Assembly: GCF_022539505.1 (NCBI RefSeq)
Contig: NC_061514.1
Span: forward strand, 334,969,090 to 335,033,089
DNA from: Lolium rigidum
Lineage: Eukaryota > Streptophyta > Magnoliopsida > Poales > Poaceae
Direction: 5' to 3'
Length of the DNA stretch: 64,000 nucleotides
The notes under the pieces were generated by a model, which ran no database searches, was not told the DNA's origin, and saw only the letters and a list, made by a program, of their open reading frames with translations. Below are positions 47,131 through 58,857 of this stretch, in pieces (the stretch's first letter is position 1; each line of letters opens with the position of its first letter). A program made the position numbers and the translations under genes.

Positions 47131-47912
47131 AAGTACATTCAACTCCGTAGGAGGAAAAGGCACCACTACTTGAAATCGATAACACATCAGTTGTATGAAA
47201 AAAGAGTGTGTGCATGGAGAGGGGGATACTTACCAGCATAAGTCTACGAACTCCCACGGATATGAAGCGGTTCATCCAATTCTGATGTGCTCTTCAACAA
47301 TTGGATGTTGTAGGTAGAGTATCTGGCGAGGGCACATAGTGTTACCAATACCTGCCAATGACTCAAAAAACTGAAGGAAAAAAAGCACCGAAAGCCACGA
47401 TGATGGTCACCTGAGATGATTCCACCCTGCTGTTAGAAGCTGACCAAATACAAGGCACAAAGGAATCAAACTCTCCCAATTCTAGCAAGCCCACTATGGC
47501 AAATCACTTATGGGACTACAAGCTGCACTACCTGTGTTGATACATGAACGATACGAGCATTTTGGCGTGAGTACTTTGGGCACATGTTGGTATTATTCGG
47601 ATAGATTGGGTCGACGATAAACGCTTCTAGCAGCTAGCAGGGATGACCATGAATGGCACCAAACCAACAGAGCAATCAGTCAAGCACTTGCTTGCCCTCT
47701 GCTATGAAAACCGGGTGTTGCATAGGGTATTCCTCTTTTCCAAAAAGTTCCCATCCTAACCGAACAGGTTATTCATCCTCAATGATCCTGTAGGTAGCCA
47801 TCCCACTACTCCATAGTTGGTTTAGCTGCAGCGAAACCATATAAGGTACTAGGGTTAGTACAGATCAAGTTGACAAGGGTAGCTGCAGAAAATCAATTAA
47901 CACTGACAGCTT
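47131..47912. other. Unclassified duplicated flank, homologous to 21561-22289
   Basis: Collinear with the first locus up to AACACTGACAGCTTG. There the first locus has the CACTA terminus and this one continues with unique sequence. Confidence 0.65.
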
Positions 47913-48590
47913 GATCGTTCTGGTCTCATACAATATCTCGTGTTCATATCTGGGGATCGAAATGGAAAATCAACCTACTGGACCAGATACTTCCTTGCAC
48001 ACTTTTGAGAAGTGTAAACTAGACAAATAGTTGTGAAAAAGATGCATTGCCAACTTAATTTTGATGAATTTGACAGAAGTCAAATAAATTAGAGTGAATT
48101 CCATGTTTTACCGACGGTGTTGATAGCGTGATATCCATGCAACATCGACAGTATATGTAAAAAGAATTGTTCTGAGAACCAACATGATTTTAGAGAAATA
48201 CTTGCAAGGTTACGTTTATGATCTCAGTAGTACGAGTATGATTCATGTTCTCAAGATTGTTTTTAAGGAAACATTGGAAATGATGGCAAAGTGGAAGATG
48301 CTTGACGATCTTTCCATAATTCCATTTATTCAGTCCGTGGATCCATCATTACGAGCAGAAAAAAAAAGTTGCTACTTGCACCACAACAAAGTGATGTGAG
48401 TTCATTCATCTTTTGCTCTTTCTGTCCTAGAACCCAGTAATTCCCTTATCTCTAATAAACCAAACAAATAAACATCAAATGCACAACAAAAATTATTGAT
48501 GAAACGATTATGTTCTCATTGAATGCTCGTGATAACCAACTGCTGCCCTTTTGCCCTTGGTGGCACTGTGTCAATACTATATATGTCTCA
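47913..48590. other. Unclassified single-copy-looking sequence
   Basis: No ORF or repeat recognised except the last 130 bp (48458-48590), which is one unit of a diverged tandem repeat continued at 52495. Confidence 0.5.
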
Positions 48591-48960
48591 GGGCATCTCC
48601 AACCGAGCAACCCAAACGGACGCGCTGGGCCATCCGTTTTGGGCCGTTTGTGTGGCCGAGCGGACGCGCGGACGGAGCTCCGCGTCCGCGTGTCCGTTTG
48701 GGTCGCACGCTGCGCCCAACGCAGCGGCCACCCATTTGGTCATTTGGCCTATTTCTTTCGGGAAATAGGCCATCTGGCCACACATCCTTATAAATAATGT
48801 GTAACAAACATAGAATAATATCTTATAAACATAGAATAATATCTAACAAACATAAAAGAATATCAAATAGCATAAAATAATATCAATGTACCATGATAAA
48901 GAAATTAAAATGTGACATAGTTTAAGAAAAGTATAAAAATTACAATTGAGATTGTCTAAC

Positions 48961-50853
48961 TCAATTAGGGCGCTCGAGGATCTCCTTCTGTCTCTTCTCG
49001 AACCAAGCTCTCTTCGCCTCGCTCATGTTGGTCAAGTCGGCGTTCATGATGAGGTTGTCCTCGGCTTGGTGTTTGAGCTCAACTTCCTTCGCCTTCAGCT
49101 CCACCTCTTTGGCCCTTGCCATTGCTATGAGCTCAAGTTCTCTCTCTTTGAGCTCAAGTTATTTAGCTTTGGTCTTGGCCTTGACCTCTTCAATCTCAAG
49201 CTTCTTCTGCTGGACATCAAAGAATTTCTTCATGTCCTCTTCTTTCTCCCGGCGCCTCCTCTCATCCCTCTTGTCCGTGGACACCTCTCTGACCGCATGC
49301 ATCTCCTTCAAAGTGCCAAACAATAGCATGGACGAAGCATCACGCTTGATGTCGGCTTTGGTTGACTTGTGGCCGCATGGCCGACTTGCACGGGAAGCGA
49401 AGCTACCGCAAGGCTGCCCACCATCAAGGTCAATGACCGTGGCATCTTTGGCGGTCTTGTTGCCGGTCAAAGTTGCCTTGTACCCCTCGTACCCCTCCTG
49501 GAACTTGGGGGTGCCGTGGAGTTCCTTCCAACAATGAGGAAAGGCAAAGGTCTTTTCTCCATTGTTAGATTTGTACCATTCCAAAGCTTGCCACACCTAG
49601 AGCAAAGCGAGACAACAACGATAAACATATGTGCAAACATCGGATGAATAAGTTGAGGTTAAGAATCATACCAAGTCCTTCACACCCATGCCACTAACGG
49701 GGATCCGCTTGACGTGATCATACGCCGCCTGGAACTTGTTGCATTCCGTTTGAATTGCTCCTCACCTCTTTTGGAGCGATATCTCGGTGCGGTCGCTCTC
49801 AAATGGCTCCTGTCCGTATTTGCGATGTTCATGGAAGTACTCATAGATCCGGCGCCAGAATGCCGTCCCCTTCTGCTCGGCACCTGTCAACGCATCTTGC
49901 CCGATGGTCAACCATCCTTGGACGAGCACCTTGTCCCCCTTCTCCGTGTAGTTGGTGGTTCTTTTGCTTACCCGGCGACCTCTAGCTTGTGCAGCTGCGG
50001 CTTGTGTGAGGTCCTCAGTGAACAACGGCTCCTCCTCGATGTTTATGTTGCCGGGACAGGCAGTTGTGCCCTCCTGTGTGTCAATGGGAGGTGGCTGGGG
50101 AGCCTGTTGTGTCGAAGGATATGGCACGGTCGTCGGCATTGTCTGCGGGAAAGACGGAGGGGCATGCACGATGGACGGTGACTGCGCGCGCTCGGCTGAC
50201 AAATCGTCGAACAGGTTGCGTGCACCGGCCATCGCAGCTGCTCCCAGGTGCTTGGGGCTTTTGGAGTTCGCCGGCGCACGGTTGAGGTCAATGGACGAAG
50301 GTGACGGCCCCGTCATGGACTCGCCCACCTCCGGTGACCCATCCCGTGACGGGTACGCGTGCCGCCCTGAATGCGCCCCCATTTCATGCGCAAACGGGCC
50401 AGTTGACCTTGGAGGAAGGGGCCGGGTCACGGACGAGGCAGAGCTCCCCCCCGAGGCCGTGCCGGTGCCCGGGATGATCATGTGCTGGCCGAGCGCTGCG
50501 TGGCCGTAAAAGAGCATGGCCTTCGCCTGCTCTTGAATGAGACTGTTCTTCGCCTGCGTTTGGAGTTCGAGGAGCTGCTCCGCCGCCCTCAGCCGCTCCT
50601 CCGCGGCGGCGGCCTCCTTGTTCCGTTGCTCGAGCGCCCTGCGCCGGTCCCCCCGCTTCTTGGTCTCCATCGCCCTCTGCTCCGCCGTGATTTCGGGCTT
50701 CGCCTTCTTCGTCGGCGGCCCGGGCTCCACGACCACCGGAGCGTCCAGTTGAGGAGCCGCCTCCAGGGCAGGAGCGGCAACGGCCGCGAGCTGTGCCTCG
50801 TCTCCGATGGTGGCGGTGGTGGTGGTGGCGGCGGCAGTAGCTTCGTCGGCCAT
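48961..50853 (-). pseudogene. Harbinger ORF1-type protein gene (Myb/SANT-like), two nonsense codons
   Basis: Two exons on the minus strand: 50853-49672 and 49596-48961, with a 75-bp GT-AG intron and matching phase, about 605 codons. The N-terminus is MADEATAAATTTT, then a charged helix (EQRAMETKKRGDRRRALEQR). A low-complexity Pro/Ser linker leads to the conserved VLVQGWLTIGQDALTGAEQK, FWRRIYEYFHEHR and TECNKFQAAYDHVKR (the Trp/aromatic-rich Myb-like fold of PIF ORF1 proteins). Then come WQALEWYKSNNG..FAFPHCWKEL and a C-terminal coiled coil. Stops at 49764-49762 (TGA, where relatives have Trp) and 49161-49159 (TAA) disable it. In the family ORF1 binds DNA and helps the transposase enter the nucleus. 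Alternative database labels are NAM-associated or glutathione-transferase-T3-like. Confidence 0.85.
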
Positions 50854-50873
50854 CTCTAGGTTTTGGAAGTGGA

Positions 50874-52243
50874 CACTACTAGGAAAAGGCCTATAGATGG
50901 AAATGGTAGTACCGGCGCACCAGCAAACCCATGCGCCGGTGGCAAATAGTGCCGGCGCACCAACATGTCGCCGCGCCGGCGATGGAGCCTTACTGCCGGC
51001 GCACAAGCAAAAAAGATGCGCCGGCGATAAAATTCGAAGGGGACCAGACCAGACCAAAAAAATCGAGACCCTTACTTACCACCGGCGCACCAGCATGATG
51101 GTGCGCCGGCAGTAAGGGCAGCCATGATTTTACCTCTCCACACCCCCTCCGTGGACCGCCTTTTCAGTTTTGAAAAAAATAAATGAAAATGATAGAAAAT
51201 TCAAAAAATAAAATCCTTTCAACTGCCCATGTATTATGTAATCTACTTTTCATGAAAATTTGAAAAAATGAATTTCGATATATTATGCAAAATGGCGTCA
51301 TCTTTCGGTAAAACGGGTTTTCTGGTTGCATACGATGCCCGATGAAAAAAAATTTATATCAAAATCTATCTACGCGAAATTTCCTATCCGGATTCAACGG
51401 CCTATGGCCGTTTTGACAAGAAATGGATTCGGCAAATTCAAAATAGAAACGGGACTTTATTCAGCTTTTAGGTTTTGATAAAAAAAGAAAAAAAATATCC
51501 CCGGCGCACCACTATACTAGGTGCGCCGGCGGTCATCTGTGCTATATAGGCACAACTCGGCAGGCTCCTCCTATTCTACTTCTCTCCTCCTTCATTTCTC
51601 CTCCTTCACTTCTCCTCCTCCGGCCACCTTCTTCTCTTCTCCTCCCTCCACTTTCTCTTCTCCTCTTCTACCTTCTTCATCTCCCTCCGGCAAGAACCTT
51701 CTCAAGATACTCACCGGGAACCACCTCCTCGACCTCCCTCCGACGAGCTTCTACCTCCGGATAGCCGGCCACCCTCCGACGAGCTTCTACCTCCGGTGGC
51801 CTCCCTCCGACGAGCTACCTCCGGTGGCCTCCCTCCGACGAGCTTCTACGTCCGGTGGCCTCCCTCCGGCAAGGTTCTTCGGCGACCTCCCCTCACTTCG
51901 GCGGCCACCTCCTTTAACTCATACGGGCACGGCCACGGCCACATCGACAACCATGGTTACGGCGCCGAGCACGGTGATGGAGGTGCCACAGTCGCCACAG
52001 TCACGAACTTGAACTAGAACTTGACCTAGATCTAGATCTAGATCGGACCTTTTTTTTGAATCCTGGATAACATACCACCGGCGCACCAAGCTGGTGCGCC
52101 GGCAATAACTCATGTTACCCCCGGCGAACGGGCTGATGTGCCGGCAATAAGACATTATCACCGGCCCGTTCCCAACGGCGGGCTCTAGTGCGCCGGGGAT
52201 AACCGATTTTGGTGCACCGGCGATAAGCCTTTTCCTTGTTGTG
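50874..52243. mobile_element. Short non-autonomous CACTA element nested in the Harbinger
   Basis: Termini are CACTACTAGGAAAAGGCCTA at 50874 and, inverted, CACAACAAGGAAAAGGCTTA ending at 52243. The 3-bp target duplication is GGA (50871-50873, 52244-52246). Both ends carry many subterminal GCCGGCGCACC motifs in both orientations. The 1370-bp body has no transposase. The insertion point is 20 bp upstream of the ORF1 start codon. Confidence 0.93.
51521..52015 (+). other. Transcribed-looking Pro/Ser-rich stretch in the CACTA body
   Basis: A TATATAGG box at 51543 is followed by a CT-rich leader and an open frame with a tandem repeat of about 27-39 bp (CTCCCTCCGACGAGCTTCTA, about five units, 51735-51880) encoding PPTSFYLRWPPSDE-like units. 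The frame may be chance in repeat sequence; no domain is recognised. Confidence 0.45.
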
Positions 52244-52494
52244 GGAGTGGAGTGTTCCTGTTTTGGGAGACAGACAGGCGGGCCAAGGGCGGACAAGGGG
52301 AGGACGCAAGCGACCAGCCTTTCGCGTCCGCGGCCACGCAAACTCATCCCAGATTTGGGCCGGGTTTGGGTCGTCCCGGACGCCACGGCCATCCGTTTTA
52401 GGGATGAGTCCGCACGCTGGGCCGCGGTTTTGTTCGTTTTGACCCATCCGGACGCGCGGGCGCGGGATGGGTCGCCCCGTTTGAGATGCCCTCA

Positions 52495-52740
52495 CTCTAC
52501 AACGATGCCGTGCCACACGTTGCAACTAACCAAACAAATAAACACAACGAGCACAGCAAGTATTAAGGATGAAATGATTGCATTTTCATTGAATGCGTTG
52601 CTAAGCAACTGCTGCCTTGTTGACCCAGTGAAAGGATTAGTCACTGTTCTGGTGTCATTGTGTCGATATATATATCCTTCAAATGGAAACCAATTAATGG
52701 TATGTATATCTCTCTTACAACGATGTCGTGTCACACTTTA
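52495..52740. repeat. Diverged tandem duplication flanking the Harbinger
   Basis: CTCTACAACGATGCCGTGCC at 52495 recurs as CTCTTACAACGATGTCGTGT at about 52712, and 52528-52680 matches 48458-48590 left of the element (AACCAAACAAATAAACA, CATTGAATGC, CAACTGCTGCC). The period is about 218 bp, so the Harbinger landed at or in a tandem repeat. Confidence 0.75.
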
Positions 52741-53956
52741 CTCCGACCTCCACTACATTCTGGTCTGCTGGATGATTGATCATCGAATGGAAAAAAGAAG
52801 CCTAGAGCGAGTAGTAGCATAGATAACCTGTGTCTGTGCGACTATGTGGCCTCCTGTCCCGTTCAACAAAATATCTCCAGCTAGCTGACACTTCTACATA
52901 TGGTGAGAATCTGAATCAAAACATCGACTTACATATATACGGATGCGCCTGCTCTACAAACGTAGTAATCCGGCCATATCCTCAGGGAGTGGAATAAATG
53001 AGTAACACCCTTAATTTTCTTGAAACAAACTTTCTTTTCCGCAAGAAATGGACGACACGGCAATACCTCTTTTTGCTCAGAAATATCACTGCATGCCTTG
53101 CGGCCCTCAATCAAGAGAAAGGAACGAGACGAGACATCACATTGTACGTACCAGCAGATATGACAGATACCCGCAGCTTGCTAGCCCAGGTCTCCTTAGT
53201 GCATGACACACACACACATGCACCTTAAAAGTCAGAAGAATGTCCAATCATTTTGATCTATTAGTGTGTGCACTGGTCCATCAGCAGGATGAAATAGAGG
53301 TCCCAATTTCATTTTCACTGCCGATCCTTTAGTGTGGGGACACTCTTATCCAGCACAGCAAACGATCATCTTCATTCGCACGTTTAATAGCGAAACACAT
53401 GATAGTCCACTCTCCACTCATCGTGGATACTACCCCGACAGGTAAACCAAATGACGTAGCAGAACTCATGAGATAACTCGCACTGCAATTCCCTGCCATT
53501 CGAGCCGTGGATAAACACTATAAGTAGCAATGGCTAAGCTTCCTCCCTGAGCTCAATTCCTCCAGCAAAACTTGGTGACACACTAGAACTTCCTGCTTCA
53601 TGTATGTCCCCAGCTAAAGCTATAATCTTGTCCTTGTCCTCTTGAGACAGTAAACCTGCGCAATATTTGAGAAAGGAACACACTCAGCAGGAGATATATA
53701 CACTGTTTGTTTGTTATCGAAGCAACCTAGCATCCCCGGTTACTTGGATGGAGCTATCCACAAAAGAGCAATTGATCAATATGGTATAAGAGATTGTAAG
53801 GCCATTAGGAGTCTCCAAAATATTCCCCACTAATTGTCCCACTTGCATGTCTTTTGCCACTTGTACATGTAGTGAAAATAGACAGGTAGGCACTCAGGTG
53901 GCCATGATGATGAAACATTGCTCCACTCTAGTTGCATTGCTGCCTATTTTTGCGTG
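52741..53956. other. Upstream region of the AAP gene
   Basis: No transposon terminus or credible ORF recognised. It contains a (CA)n stretch near 53206-53222. It probably holds the AAP promoter in its last few hundred bases. Confidence 0.5.
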
Positions 53957-53964
53957 TATAAAAG
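53957..53964 (+). promoter_or_regulatory. Probable TATA box of the AAP gene
   Basis: TATAAAAG lies 105 bp before the start codon, giving a predicted 5' UTR of about 75-80 nt. Confidence 0.65.
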
Positions 53965-54068
53965 GCTGAGCATGGAGATTACATAGATATTCCTCTCCGC
54001 CATCTAGCTATCTGAATATAGTTTGAGTATAATAATACAGTGGTGCAGTGAAGGTGAAGTGATCAAGC

Positions 54069-55792
54069 ATGCTGCCTAGGAGCCGAACTCTTCCAACTAG
54101 GATCCATGACAGCACCGTAAGATCTGTCTATTCGATCAAACGTTTGAGTGTTTTGTTTAGAGGAACTTGAGTGAGTCACATGTTGTGTTTATGTAATATG
54201 TGTGTAGCTGGACCCAGACCGCGATGCGAGGAGGTACCTCCAGGTCGAGGCCCAGCCCATCACTTCCAAGATCGACGAGGACGCACCGGTGGAGAACACC
54301 ACCACCGGCGGCAGCAAATGCTTCGATGACGACGGCCGGCTAAAGCGTACAGGCACAGTGTGGACAGCATCGTCACACATCATCACGGCGGTCATCGGCT
54401 CCGGGGTGTTGTCTCTCGCGTGGGCCATTGCGCAGCTCGGCTGGCTCGCTGGCCCCGCCGTCATGGCCCTCTTTGCCTTTGTCATCTTCTTCACCTCCAA
54501 CCTCCTCGCTGACTGCTACCGCACGGGAGACCTCGCCACTGGCAGGCGGAATTACACATACATGGACGCCGTCAGGGCCAACTTGGGCGGTGCGAAGGTC
54601 AAGGTCTGTGGCGCCATCCAATACCTCAACCTCTTTGGAGTTGCCGTCGGATACACCATTGCTGCCTCCATTAGCATGATGTGAGTGAGCTGCCTCCACT
54701 AGAATTTCTGAGTCCACCAGCAAAGCTCTTGCATGTCAGCACCTTTGTTGATGACTAGATGCATGCAACAGGGCAATCAAGCGTTCGAATTGCTTCCACG
54801 CGAGCGGTGGGAATGACCCATGCCACATGTCCAGCAACATGTACATGATCATCTTCGGCATCGTGCAGGTCTTCTTCTCGCAGATCCCGGACTTCGACCA
54901 GGTCTGGTGGCTCTCCATCGTCGCCGCCATCATGTCCTTCACCTACTCCATCGTCGGCCTCAGCCTCGGCATCGCCCAGGTCGCCCAGAACAAGGCCTTC
55001 CAAGGCAGCATCATGGGCATCTCTGTCGGTGCCGTCACCAAGGCTGGCACGGTAACCCCCATGCAGAAGATCTGGCGCAACCTGCAGGCACTGGGAGACA
55101 TAGCCTTCGCCTACTCCTACTCCATCATCCTCATCGAGATCCAGGACACACTCCGAAGCCCGCCTCCAGAGACGCGCACCATGCGGAAGGCCACCCTCGT
55201 CAGCATCTCCATCACCACTGCCTTTTACCTTTTGTGTGGCTGTGCGGGCTATGCGGCATTCGGTGACAACGCCCCCGGGAACCTCCTCACTGGCTTCGGC
55301 TTCTACAACCCCTACTGGCTGCTTGACATCGCCAACCTCGCCATTGTTGTCCACCTCGTCGGGGCCTACCAGGTCTACTCCCAGCCGCTCTTCGCCTTCG
55401 TCGAGAAGTGGGCGGCCCGGCGCTGGCCCAAGGTCGAAGAGTATGACCTTCGGTTACACGGCCCAAATGGGCATGCCTGCAGGGTCAACGCGTTCCGTCT
55501 GGTGTGGCGGACATGCTTCGTGGTGCTGACCACCATCGTGTCCATGCTCCTGCCCTTCTTCAACGACGTTGTTGGCATCCTAGGCGCACTCGGCTTCTGG
55601 CCCCTCACCGTCTACTTCCCTGTGGAGATGTATATCGTGCACCGCAAGATCAGGCGCTGGAGCACGCCGTGGGTAGGGCTGCAGGCGCTCAGTCTCGCGT
55701 GCCTTGTGGTGTCCCTGGCTGCGGCAGTAGGCTCCATCGCTGGCGTGGTGCTCGATCTCAAGTCGTACCACCCATTCCGCTCAACGTATTGA
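54069..55792 (+). CDS. Amino acid permease, AAP family
   Basis: Three exons: 54069-54116, 54208-54680, 54772-55792, with GT-AG introns and consistent phases, 513 aa with no internal stop. The hydrophilic N-terminus (about 1-66) is followed by the family signature IGSGVLSLAWAIAQLGW (79-95), and many hydrophobic segments follow (about 10-11 helices by eye), ending DLKSYHPFRSTY. Other AAP landmarks are NYTYMDAVRANLGG, SISMMAIKRSNCFH across intron 2, DFDQVWWLSIVAAIMSF, CGCAGYAAFGDNAPGNLLTGFGFY and FWPLTVYFPVEMYI. The family (Pfam Aa_trans) imports neutral and acidic amino acids with protons at the plasma membrane and often works in phloem loading and grain filling. Which AAP orthologue this is cannot be told. 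It seems complete; its 3' flank is invaded by a Helitron-like element. Confidence 0.94.
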
Positions 55793-55858
55793 TCTGCTGG
55801 AACAAACCAGTTACAGGTGTTACTGGGAATAGACCGTCCTTAACTCCTAGTCATGCTT

Positions 55859-58498
55859 TCTGTACTACTTAAAAAGCAGGAAGATGTTCCGTCGTCAGCC
55901 ATCTCATGGTACGTCGTCAGCTTCGTCCCGCTCATCTCCGCTTCGCTCCGCACACGGATGGGCCAAGCCCAACAAATGAGTAGGTTACGTTTCCTGCCGA
56001 CGTGATGGCCCTTCTATTTTCTTCCTTCCGCATACATATTCCGCTAATCTCTGTATTCAATGCCCGCACTTGGTCATTGCCTAAATCCCTAAATTATCGC
56101 CGGAGTCAATCGCATTATCTTCACGCACACTAATCCCTCAAGTCACGATCAACTAATTAGCTGCTCCGTCATCTTTCCTTTTAGTTCTTGGAGATCATGG
56201 CCTCCGCACTCCGCCCACACGGGTCAGCACCCACTCGCCGATGTTGTTCCGCCGTGTGCTGGGGTTCGCTATCTTGTCGGGAAGCACATCCCGCCGCGGC
56301 GCCGCCGCGACCGTTCCCCTCATTCCTAGGGGTGCGCCGCCGCCCCCCCTTGCGACGAGGACGCCGCCTCTGCCATTCCTCCATGCGGTTGGAGATGCAG
56401 CCACTGTTCCTCGATGGGGCAAGGGACGATGCAGAAGCTCTCGCCCTTCCTCGGAGCGGTCGGGGATGACGCAGACTCTGTTGCCTTCCTCCGCGCCATC
56501 CGGGACACAAACGCCTCCCTCATCTCGACGACCTGAACTTCTGTTCTTGACAACAGTATCACCGAGCTTCTTCGGTACTAAGAGGTCAGTGAGGACTACA
56601 AGTTTGATTTATTCCTCCTATAACTCAGATTGGAAATCCCTATGATTGGATCCTTGCTATAATTTTGAATCTTGCATGCAATATATGTAGTAATGGTAAG
56701 TTTTAAATTTGCGAAACAGTAATTTTTTATATCATATATTTTTTTACTACTCACAATTGTATCTGGAGGTACTAATACAGTAGGTACAGCTGTATCTACA
56801 AATGTTGATAATCTGTCTCTGTTTATTCCAGGTGTTGGAACATCCTTCCATTTGCCTGATTCCGAAGTAGAAGTGTTTGCCTGAACATCCTTCCATTTTC
56901 AATGATGTACTGGCTGCACAAGTTGCTGGCTTAGGTAGTCTGTACTGAACTACAATTAGCTTGTTCTAAGATGTCAAGTATTCATAGTTGCTATATGCTA
57001 ATTCGCAGGTCCAATCCATATGAAAATTATGCTAATATGTTGTGTTAACCTTGCTGATGTATTTTTTTTAATACACGAACATGCTTTTGAGCAGTTGTAC
57101 TTGACGGCATCGACGGCGACCACTCCTCTCGAAGCAAAATCTATGGTAATCCTTGCAGTATAAACCACACTTTTCTTCAGTTTCGGCAGGCCACAACTTA
57201 TCCCTTGCAAATCAGTTGTTTTCTATTGACTTTCTAAAAGGAAAATTGACTTAATATCCTGGATGATGCATATATGAGTGAGAAATGGACATTGTCTTGT
57301 TTTTCTTATTCTTTCATATCTGATATCTGATTTACACCATACTGCAAAGTTGGGCGCATGTAATAATGATACACCATTTCTGGCCTTTGTATTGCCTTGC
57401 AATTTCTCAGAGGATTGAAAGAATAGATGCATTTCTGTCAAAATCATCAGGCATGCATTTTTCTTAAACAGCTGACTATTTATTGAAAATAACCTAATTG
57501 TTGAATGTATTATCTTTGTAAGAACCTGGACCAATTAAATCTACTTATTCCAGTTTCAAGGTTATAGGTCGAGGTCTGCCTCCATATGACCTGCATGATT
57601 CATGCAGATTGTGTATATCCATGGCAGCAGCGACCAGCATATGTCGGATTGATGTACTCTGGCCTTACCTAGGCTTTGACAGTAGTCTTGCTTATTACAG
57701 GTAAGAGAAGGGATGTACCTTCCTCTTTCCAATCAGATCTGTTTTGTGGTGAGGTATTTGTATCAGTCAATTGTTTATTATTCTTTCAGAGGTAATAAAG
57801 TATAAATGAAATTTACCATGGATATAAATAATTTGGGTATCCCAGGTTTATAATATATCTGTGCCCATTGTATTTCTTCAAATTTGGATAAATGACCTTC
57901 AAAGAAAATTATTGTTGAATAGTGTGTATATGTCTTAGCTAAATCGTTCTTCAAATTTAAGATGGTATGTGCTATACGAAGTAAACGTTTGAGGTCTATA
58001 TTTTTGGTCTCCTTGGTAAACATTTATAGATATGTAATTGAATAAACTCATATGATATATTTCCAGGACCAGATATTAGAAATTCCGCTCAAGGAGCACA
58101 TGCGGTATTTTTGCTGCGTGGGGATAGCAAAGGAACACGTGTTCCCCTTCATGGCTGAGGGGGCGGAAGCAGCAAAAGAAACATGTTCCTAAGAAACTCG
58201 TATTTATGGGGGAGGCCTGACGTAATTCATTCTTGACTCAAGGTTTCTATGATTTGAACTCTTTACTGTCATGCAATGCTTAAGGAAAGGAGAGGCAATT
58301 AGAGCCTTCTTTGGAGATTATGAACCTTGAAAATTTATTTTCAAAACTTATGAGGTATTTCACGACATGAGGCGGAATATAAAACCCAACACGATTATGC
58401 TTGTCGGTTTGAAAAGGTGGGTTTCCAAGCGCATTATGTTCACATGTGAATGTGACACAAAATTTGAAGACCCGTGCAACGCATGGGCACTCAACTAG
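55859..58498 (+). mobile_element. Non-autonomous Helitron-like element, 2640 bp
   Basis: It begins TCTGTACTACTTAAAAAG, close to the TCTCTACTACTTATAAAG start of grass Helitrons. It ends with an imperfect hairpin (CCCGTGC, loop AAC, GCATGGG, 58471-58487) 11 bp before CTAG, with a T next (CTAG|T). No target duplication is expected. The first kilobase (compass words GTCGTCAGC, CATCTCCGCTTCGCTCC, AATCCCTCAAG) resembles a repeated grass family. A GC-rich open stretch near 56198-56525 (MASALRPHGSAP) may be a captured gene piece, but no Rep/helicase is present. The 5' flank base is T rather than the expected A. Confidence 0.75.
56198..56530 (+). pseudogene. Possible captured gene fragment in the Helitron
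   Basis: An ATG at 56198 (MASALRPHGSAPTRR) opens about 90 codons of GC-rich sequence unlike its AT-rich surroundings; another frame over 56241-56645 is also open. No family recognised. Codon-like GC content suggests origin from a gene, but this is inference. Confidence 0.35.
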
Positions 58499-58504
58499 TA
58501 AATG

Positions 58505-58510
58505 AATAAA
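58505..58510 (+). terminator. Poly(A) signal candidate of AAP, displaced
   Basis: AATAAA lies 7 bp beyond the Helitron end. Without the Helitron it would be about 73 bp after the AAP stop, a normal plant distance. Confidence 0.4.
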
Positions 58511-58857
58511 GATAGCGCCTTTCCTCGCAAAAAAACATAAAGTTCTACCCTTATCCTTAGGATTAAAACAAGGCACGTGAGAGATAATAATCTGTGCCAA
58601 TTACATTGTGAGAGCATGGTGGAACCTTACAGTACATCTAATAGAAGATTATGGAATCCAGTAAGACAACTGAGCTACAAATAATCGACGGGAGAGTGTA
58701 ATTGGAGTATAATACTATCAGTTTGAAAATCTAACGAAATTTTAAAGAAAGAAGATAGTCAATTTTTTTCTCCAAATTTGGACTACCGGTCGGTAACTAT
58801 AAGCCACCCCTGCCAGATTTGTAGTGCAACTATAACTCTCAACAAAACCTAAGAATA
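58511..58857. other. Unclassified sequence with a decayed minus-strand frame
   Basis: A minus-strand frame covers about 58600-58499 (HVPCFNPKDKGRTLCFFARK) and crosses into the Helitron. No recognised domain; nothing else seen. Confidence 0.35.

Larger units (their letters stand above)
48591..52491 (-). mobile_element. PIF/Harbinger element carrying ORF1 only
   Basis: The left terminus GGGCATCTCCAACC (48591) and the right terminus, read inverted, GGGCATCTCAAACG (ending at 52491) form imperfect terminal inverted repeats. The 3-bp target duplication is TCA (48588-48590, 52492-52494). Subterminal sequence is rich in GGACGCGC motifs. After removing the nested CACTA (50874-52243 plus 3 bp) it is about 2.5 kb. 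It encodes an ORF1-type protein, but I find no DDE transposase, so it depends on a transposase elsewhere. Confidence 0.88.

Noticed and set aside
54820..55266. 148-codon His/Arg-rich ORF inside AAP exon 3
   Set aside because: It is an out-of-frame reading of the permease; the real frame shows transporter motifs and continuous splice phase.
54755..55354. 199-codon minus-strand acidic ORF over AAP
   Set aside because: It is antisense to AAP coding sequence, a usual artefact of GC-rich third positions; no independent support.
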